From the NCBI RefSeq assembly GCF_002078875.1, contig NC_034414.1, positions 18,887,883 to 18,951,882 on the forward strand: DNA of 64,000 bases, written 5' to 3'. Both the position numbers and the translations under genes were made by a program. Source of the DNA: Numida meleagris (Eukaryota > Chordata > Aves > Galliformes > Numididae). This document shows positions 57,809 to 64,000 of this stretch, piece by piece. A model generated the notes under the pieces. The model did not search any database and was not told the origin of the DNA. It saw only the letters and a program-made list of their open reading frames with translations. Numbering within the stretch: the first letter of the stretch is position 1; each line of letters opens with the position of its first letter.

Positions 57809-60800
57809 TGCTTTCCTTAGGCATCTTAGTTACAGGTGGATCCAGATAGGCTAGCACACAAAATGATAGCAAGCTGCTATGACCGTTTCTTTTGAGACCA
57901 AAGAAAGGAATAGCTTTCTTGTTATTGATCTCAGGCGTGGTCAGTCAAAAGCAAAGGTAACATTAAGTTTTGGGAGGGATACAGAGATCCTGCCTCCTCC
58001 CTACACCAGCCAACCGGGATGGGGGAGGGGTAGCCACCTGGCTAGGCCTCCTGCTGTTGTTTTGGACTACTGAGTTTTAGCAATAGCAGAAGCAATAGTT
58101 AATGGACCAAAAGTTACTGCTCGCTTAATACAATGAAGATAGCTTTGCAGTGGCAAAGGGAGTGGTAGGTTGATCTGATGTCTTTTCTATCTCAGCTACA
58201 AAAGCTAGAGCTCAGGTGAGGTGAGGCAGGGCCCTTGGAGCAAGGAGCAAACTGTCTCCTGAAGGTTACCCACGGACTGCTGTGACTCAGTTTATCAGAG
58301 CCAAAGTGACACAACAAGAACAAAGCTTCCAGACAGATGCCAGTTGCACAGCCTAGATGAGCACGGTGCTGATCAGAGCAGTGTTGGTCACTGGGATACT
58401 GCTGGCTGCTGGTGTTGAAGTTGTTGGCACATGCCCTCTGCGTTTAGATCTGGGTACTGGGTATTAGAGGGCGCTATTTTTCTTTTTTTTTAAACTGAGC
58501 ATTTACCATAGTGTTCAGGGTTAAATTGCCAAAAATAATGCAAGGTTTCATCCACCACTGAATTCCTGAGGAAAGGTTTTTAAGGGCAGAGGAGGACTTT
58601 GCTGTGCTGGCAGTGACACTGCCCCTCGGCAGTTGCTGAGCCTGCTGTGGCTGATGCACCCTTCTCAGAGGCTGTGAACGTTTCCTGGGGAGACGCATCT
58701 AGCTGAAGGTCTTTCGGCCACATCCCTTTTTCTCTCTAGGGCATAAGAAGAGCCAACAAAACTGTACCGTACAGGTCCTGAATATTAGTGAAACAATGAT
58801 GAGTTTCTCTCTGTGCCTTTCTCAAGGGAACCTGGAAGAGTGATTCAAAGGGCTTTGGGAATGTATTTTTTAATAACACCCCTGGATTGTACTTGCTGCT
58901 CTTTGTGTTTGGCTTGACATTTTGTTTACTATAGTGTTTGTGAAATAGGGACAAGCCATAAACATCCATCCAGCTGCACCTCTGCAATGACATGCTCTGA
59001 CATGCACAAGTACTTTCAGTGGAAGTGTTCCTGCAGCCATCTTGAGAGATCTTTGTGGGTTTTCAAGTCATCCAGTTACGAAGAAAAACAACCATAACAT
59101 GTTACTGAGGTCACAGGATGAATAAGGCATTATGAATAGTTGTGCTGGAAACAAAAGCTTTGGTGAATACTTGGTGAGAAATGTGGGGGTTGACAGAAGT
59201 TTGTAGACCAGTTCAGAATAACGAAGCACTGGGAAAAATGCTAGCTTGTGGGTAATGTCCATGTGAAAAGAGTTTATTCATAAACGGTTTGACGTGGGGA
59301 CTTATTTCTATCTGAGCTGTGAATCAGTATGTCACCCTCTTGAAGGTAAATCATTAAGTAAAAAATTTAGAGGAGAGAAAAATCGATACATCGGGTTTAC
59401 TTTATGTCCCAGAGCAGTGAGTAATTGCTTTGCGTTGCTGTAGCAACAGATGGCTCAATCTCTTCAGCTTACACTTCTCACCAGCAGTGTCAGGTCTTCT
59501 GCGCAGATCATAAATAAATATGATTATATCTTCTTTGCATCAGAAATTTTGCCTACAGATAAAATACCTTTCTTTTCTATGCCCTTTAAAAGAGGGCATA
59601 TACTAACATGCCCACATAACAACTTGCCCATTTGCGACAAAGCTTTTCTCCATATCATGTCTTACGGTTGATTCACAACTTCCTTCTCAGTTCACTGGGA
59701 TTTTATCTGAAAGTTTCAATCAGATGCGTATTTATAAGCTTTTCTCAAATACAGATTGTAAACATCTATAGACTCCCAGAAATGATGCTTTGTTTTACAG
59801 GTCTGGACCTGAAACATGGGTGTCGTACAACCTACCTACAGTCTTTCAGAAAGACTGTGTTGGGAAGAGAAATATGTTTCAAATTTCCCGAAGATCAGCC
59901 CCATAGTCTTAAATACACAATCATGGAAGCTAAACATCAACTCTGCAGTCACGGGTCTGTGCATACCTTTCTCTGATATGATAAATGGCAGAAGTATAGT
60001 GGCATAAACTGATAGCATGAAGTATTAGAACATCTACTTTTCTCGGTCCTGTGAAATCGTAGCGCGTTTATGTTTTCCTCCCTCTGAGACAGATATTCAG
60101 ATTTTTTTTTTTTGACTTATGCATCTCATTTCAAGTCCACTTTGGTCTTCTGGTCACTCCTTTATCCTTTCTTCCATAAAATAGAGAGTCTTATCACCTG
60201 TTAGGAAATTTCCTGACAGAAAGTAGAACTGAGCTGGTAACAGTGATCAGCTGAAGGGATGAATGCTCTCATTACACAAAAGTGCATGCTTAGCAATTAT
60301 AATATTCAAAAATAACATTGTAGATGTTTTTGTGCTTTATGTTCAGTATTAAAAATAAAATAGTCTACCACAGGTAATTTATGAAAGCAGGTAATAATGA
60401 GTTCATTATTGCATAGCAAGCCAACGTTGCAGTCGTGGTTATAGGCCTAGCCAAGGTCTTTGATCTTCTGGTTAATTAATGTATAAATGAAAAGACTTTG
60501 GCTTTCATCTCGCATCCATTGGCTAATTATCTCAGTAACTGGTCTCACTCAGATCTCAGTCAGTTCTTATTCAAGGACTTACCCTTTCATTTTCCATCCT
60601 CTATACGGGCAGTGAGTCACCAAAGTCATGATTTATTGTCCGTCCTTGTAAGAGATTTGTTATTTGCACAGCTCTGTCCGAGGGACTCATCTGCCTACAA
60701 AATTTTCAGTTGAAGCAATTTGAAAATATGAAGGGATGTAGCTATTTCCAGTGACACCGCTGGATGTTAGTTGGCAGGAGCTGATTTTAAATAGGAAAGT

Positions 60801-62227
60801 GCCGTGCTCAAGGGTTCAGCCAATTATAGGGCTGACCTGTGTATCGTGAGCGTAGTACTGCAGTCTTCTGACATCTTCCTCTGCTCCCACTCCATCAAAA
60901 CATGAAACCCATGAGTGTGAATAAGATTCTGTGTTAAGAGAGCATCTGAAAAAGCAATGAAGTTGAATTCTGAGGTCTGACAGCATAGGTGTTAAGAGTT
61001 CATTCTGTCAGAAGTGCACAGCAAATAATTTCCTCTTGCAAAACTTTGTATCAGTTGGAAGCTTCCTATTGGCTCTAGGATCTCAACAGAAGATTGTGGT
61101 GTAGTTTGGATTCATTTCCAAATGTTGCAAATGGTCACTTCTATTTAGATTATTTTAGTCAAAATAGTATGTATGTTATATATGTATTTATATTCTAAAT
61201 TTATGAAATGCAATCTGCATTATGTTTTTAAAAAGTGTACTTTTTTTTTATACATAGGCTGTGGTTTTTGCCTTGCATCTCAAAAAAAAGCTTAATTGCC
61301 ATCAAAGAAAGCCTAGCAGATGATTGCAAGACTCTCTCACTCTCTCCTTTTCCTTCCTTCTCTCATCTTTTTTATTCTATTCGTAATAATAATAATTCCA
61401 TGTCCAGCAGGAGAATTAAGTTCCTATCTTGGAACTTGCAGACCAAAAATGTTATGTTAGGACACTAAGACATACATCCCACAGCTTTTATTTCTGTAAG
61501 CAAAATACATTCCTTGAAGAATTATGTTCCAAAGTAGTCCTGGAAATCCACAGTTGTTAGAAACTCACATTATAGTGATGTTCTGGTGTTAAGATGATGA
61601 ACGCTTGGAATGGCAATACTGCTGAGTTGCCTGCAAGTTCTGGTACTGTTTCTTCTTCTTTGCATCTTTCAGTGATGATGCTGGGAATGGAGCTGGTTAT
61701 ATGCAAGTCTATTATGTGGAAAAGGTGGTAAAGGTGATATTTAGCAGTTCCTTAACTGTTGCTTTCAGGAGGATGTTCTGTTATTTTTTCCCTATTCACA
61801 ATTGCACAGGAACAGGAGGCAACTTTCTTTGAACTTGTACCCTTATGGACAGTGGATTTCAAGGTGCTTCAGTTCCTCTACATCTAGCACTATTAGAGAT
61901 GTGGGTATGGATGTGATATATAGTTTGAAGATGAAAGTAACTCCAAGTAGTGTTGCAAAAGGAATATGACAGTGGATTACAACTGGAGCATTTGGATGAA
62001 CATGAACAGGACGTTCCAGATTATAATAAATGTCTGAATAGTCTCACAAAGAAGTGGCACAAGTACTACCTCTACAAATACTTGAGACTATGTAACATAC
62101 TAGTTACAATGGAAGTTTTAATGGTTTCAATTCAGGAAATATACCTCATTGATCAAGGAACTGATATAGATGGTTAAACACAACCCTAGGGCCTTTATCA
62201 TTGTGGTCTGATCTCTTAGCTGACACT
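57809..62227. other. Intergenic DNA, no gene seen
   Basis: AT-rich, with no exon recognised. An AT-rich block at ~60380-60540 with many TAAT-type words could be regulatory. Short TATATG-like and AAT repeats occur at ~61165-61200 and ~61382-61396. Confidence 0.5.
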
Positions 62228-62292
62228 GTTTTCAGCAGGAGGTTGGTCTAGACACTTCCTGAGGTCCCTTGCAGCTTGAATTATTGTATTAA
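62228..62292 (+). mobile_element. Old CR1 tail remnant
   Basis: Degraded plus-strand CR1 end: ttcagcaggaggttggtcta, then gacacttcctgaggtccctt and gcagcttgaattattgta. Order and spacing match the CR1 terminus, with many substitutions. Confidence 0.75.
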
Positions 62293-64000
62293 ATAAATAC
62301 ATCCAAATGTACAGTGGTAGAAAAGAAATACAGAAAATGGCTACTTATTATACAGTCCTTAAGTTGAAAAATCCAATATTTTCCCATTTTTCACTCTTCT
62401 CTCCCCTTCTCATCTTCTCTCTTTCCTCTCTCTTTTATTCCTTTGTAGATCTGGAGCATATTAACAAAATTTCCCATGCTAGCAGTGTTTTGATCCAAGA
62501 ACACACTTGTTGTGCACTTTCTGTCTGTATTCAGAAGTGTTCAGAAGTAAGCACATTGTGCCAGTGACCATTCCGGATAGATGAAGACCAACGGCCAAGT
62601 GATGTAGTTGGCAGTAATGAACTGCCAATTCATTTTATTTGCAACAGTGCAATCTCCTGATACAGAAATCCCCATAAAGACCAGGTCCATCCTTTCTTCT
62701 GGATGTGGCTGATCCATAGGTGTTTCTCTCAGGTACATTCTTAAGGCATTTCTGCGATGTGTATACGTGTGTAGGTGCATGGTGAGGCCAGCTGCCTGCT
62801 AAATCAGCAGGTTCACTTCACTCTTTTTGGAGGATCAGCTCCACTACTAGTGTGATTCCAGAAGACATCTGCCTATTAATATGTCCTCACACTTACACAG
62901 ATTTATTTTCACACAAAATAGACTTAAAGAGTTTTCATATTGAAACTGTGTGTGAGTAGGACTGGCCACAGGGCACGAGACCAGCGGTGGAGATTCCTGA
63001 AGAACAGAACTCCAGCTCCAAGGCTTTTGCTAGCTTACTAGAAGAAAAGGGAGCAGCTCAAGGAGGGACTCACTCCTTTGAAATTCAGGGCAGTGTTGCT
63101 GTGGGTCACTGAGTCTAGTTTGCAAGCCACAGAATGAGAATGAGTCCTACTAAAGTCACTCCAATTTTTCTCATTCTTTCCTCCCACAGATGCACCATGC
63201 CAGCTGCTAAAAGCCATTTCAGAAAGGGCATGGGAGAAACCTGGGAGAAGGCTTTTCTTTTTAAATAAATCAACTAATTAATTCTGAGTAATGCAATGCA
63301 ATGTAGTAACCCTGTATAGGGTTGATGAAGTGCCAGCTTCATGCCAGTGTGCCTCACTGCACTACTTGAGATTCTGTTCACATGGTCACTTTCCAGGATC
63401 CATCAGCCTGGTTGGTAAAAGGCAGTGCAGCTCTTCAGTGCTTGCTGACCAAACAGCTACATACCTGAATAAAATTGGCCCCTTCTCCGGGCAAAAAGAA
63501 TGTACGTGTACTTTCAGCTGAGATCATGCCGTATATCATTATGACCTGCCAGATCTAAGAATCAGAAAAGTGAGACAGTCACAGAGTAAGAGGTGTCTGG
63601 GTTATATTATAGCTTTCAGACACGGGCAGCCCATTTCAAAGACTAATGCAGCAGAACCCTAAGGACAAAGGCTGAACATGGAGCATGCAAGGATATAACA
63701 TATATATCTATTGAAAGTTTCATATTTCTTTTTAACTGCTAGCAAAGTTGAAGTTTAGTAAGGAAAGGGTGCACTGTTTCAATTTCATTATACAAACAAA
63801 TAAAAGTACTTGCAGTTCCATGGAATTTTAACACAGTTAATCATAAACCTGATATTTGCATCTCATGGGCATTGAGCATTGTGTAGATATTGGAGTTGGG
63901 ATAAACTGGTTTGGAAAGGTTTGCCTGCTATAGCTGTGTCCAAGGGTTAACCCTGACTTCCCTCACCGATGCTGGCAAAGGAAATCCTGTCATGATTGCA
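62293..64000. other. Intergenic DNA to window end, no gene seen
   Basis: A CT-rich stretch lies at ~62390-62440, and the rest is unremarkable AT-rich sequence. Synteny with mammals predicts EHF further right, but none of its conserved motifs was seen in the frames here. Confidence 0.5.

Noticed and set aside
57432..57872. 146-codon minus-strand open frame, the longest in the window
   Set aside because: Its central part is antisense to the CR1 tail at 57540-57808.
61950..62177. 75-codon plus frame before the old CR1 tail
   Set aside because: I tested it as a possible CR1 ORF2 remnant, but no CR1 motif could be matched. Left unannotated.
36718..64000. Possible EHF exons expected from synteny
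   Set aside because: None of the ETS or PNT motifs of EHF was found on either strand, so the gene is presumed to lie beyond the window.

Overview
The window is vertebrate nuclear DNA, almost certainly from a bird and probably a galliform close to chicken. Coding sequence is sparse and cut into short exons with GT-AG introns. The only recognisable dispersed repeats are CR1-type LINE copies, whose tails have the bird-typical ending near ATTCTATGA. No prokaryotic operon, CRISPR array, plasmid or phage structure is present, and the longer uninterrupted reading frames are mostly chance frames or repeat shadows.

Layout. (1) 1-9300, plus strand: the 3' three quarters of the catalase gene CAT, ten exons from residue ~118 to the stop codon, then the 3' UTR. 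(2) 9300-26650: the CAT-ELF5 intergenic region, with a long internally deleted CR1 LINE at ~11770-13503 and a short CR1 tail at ~15354-15500. (3) 26654-36717, minus strand: the complete coding part of ELF5, an ETS transcription factor with a PNT/SAM domain. Six coding exons join in phase to 744 nt (247 aa plus stop). Two CR1 tails and a purine tract lie in its introns. (4) 36720-64000: upstream flank of ELF5. No coding exon could be recognised here. It holds CR1 tails at ~41324, ~53031, ~57540 and ~62228, a pair of diverged direct repeats near 42.8/43.5 kb, a second pair near 43.6/44.9 kb, an LTR- or promoter-like block at ~44.4-44.57 kb, and AT-rich blocks that read like conserved non-coding elements.

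CAT and ELF5 are convergent neighbours, which is the same arrangement as on human 11p13. This supports both calls and suggests that EHF, the next gene in mammals, lies beyond the right edge. The two genes are not functionally linked: CAT is a peroxisomal housekeeping antioxidant enzyme and ELF5 an epithelial transcription factor. I found no undescribed system. The findings are modest: lineage differences in ELF5 and CAT, the CR1 deletion, unidentified repeats, and candidate regulatory DNA that needs alignment or expression data.
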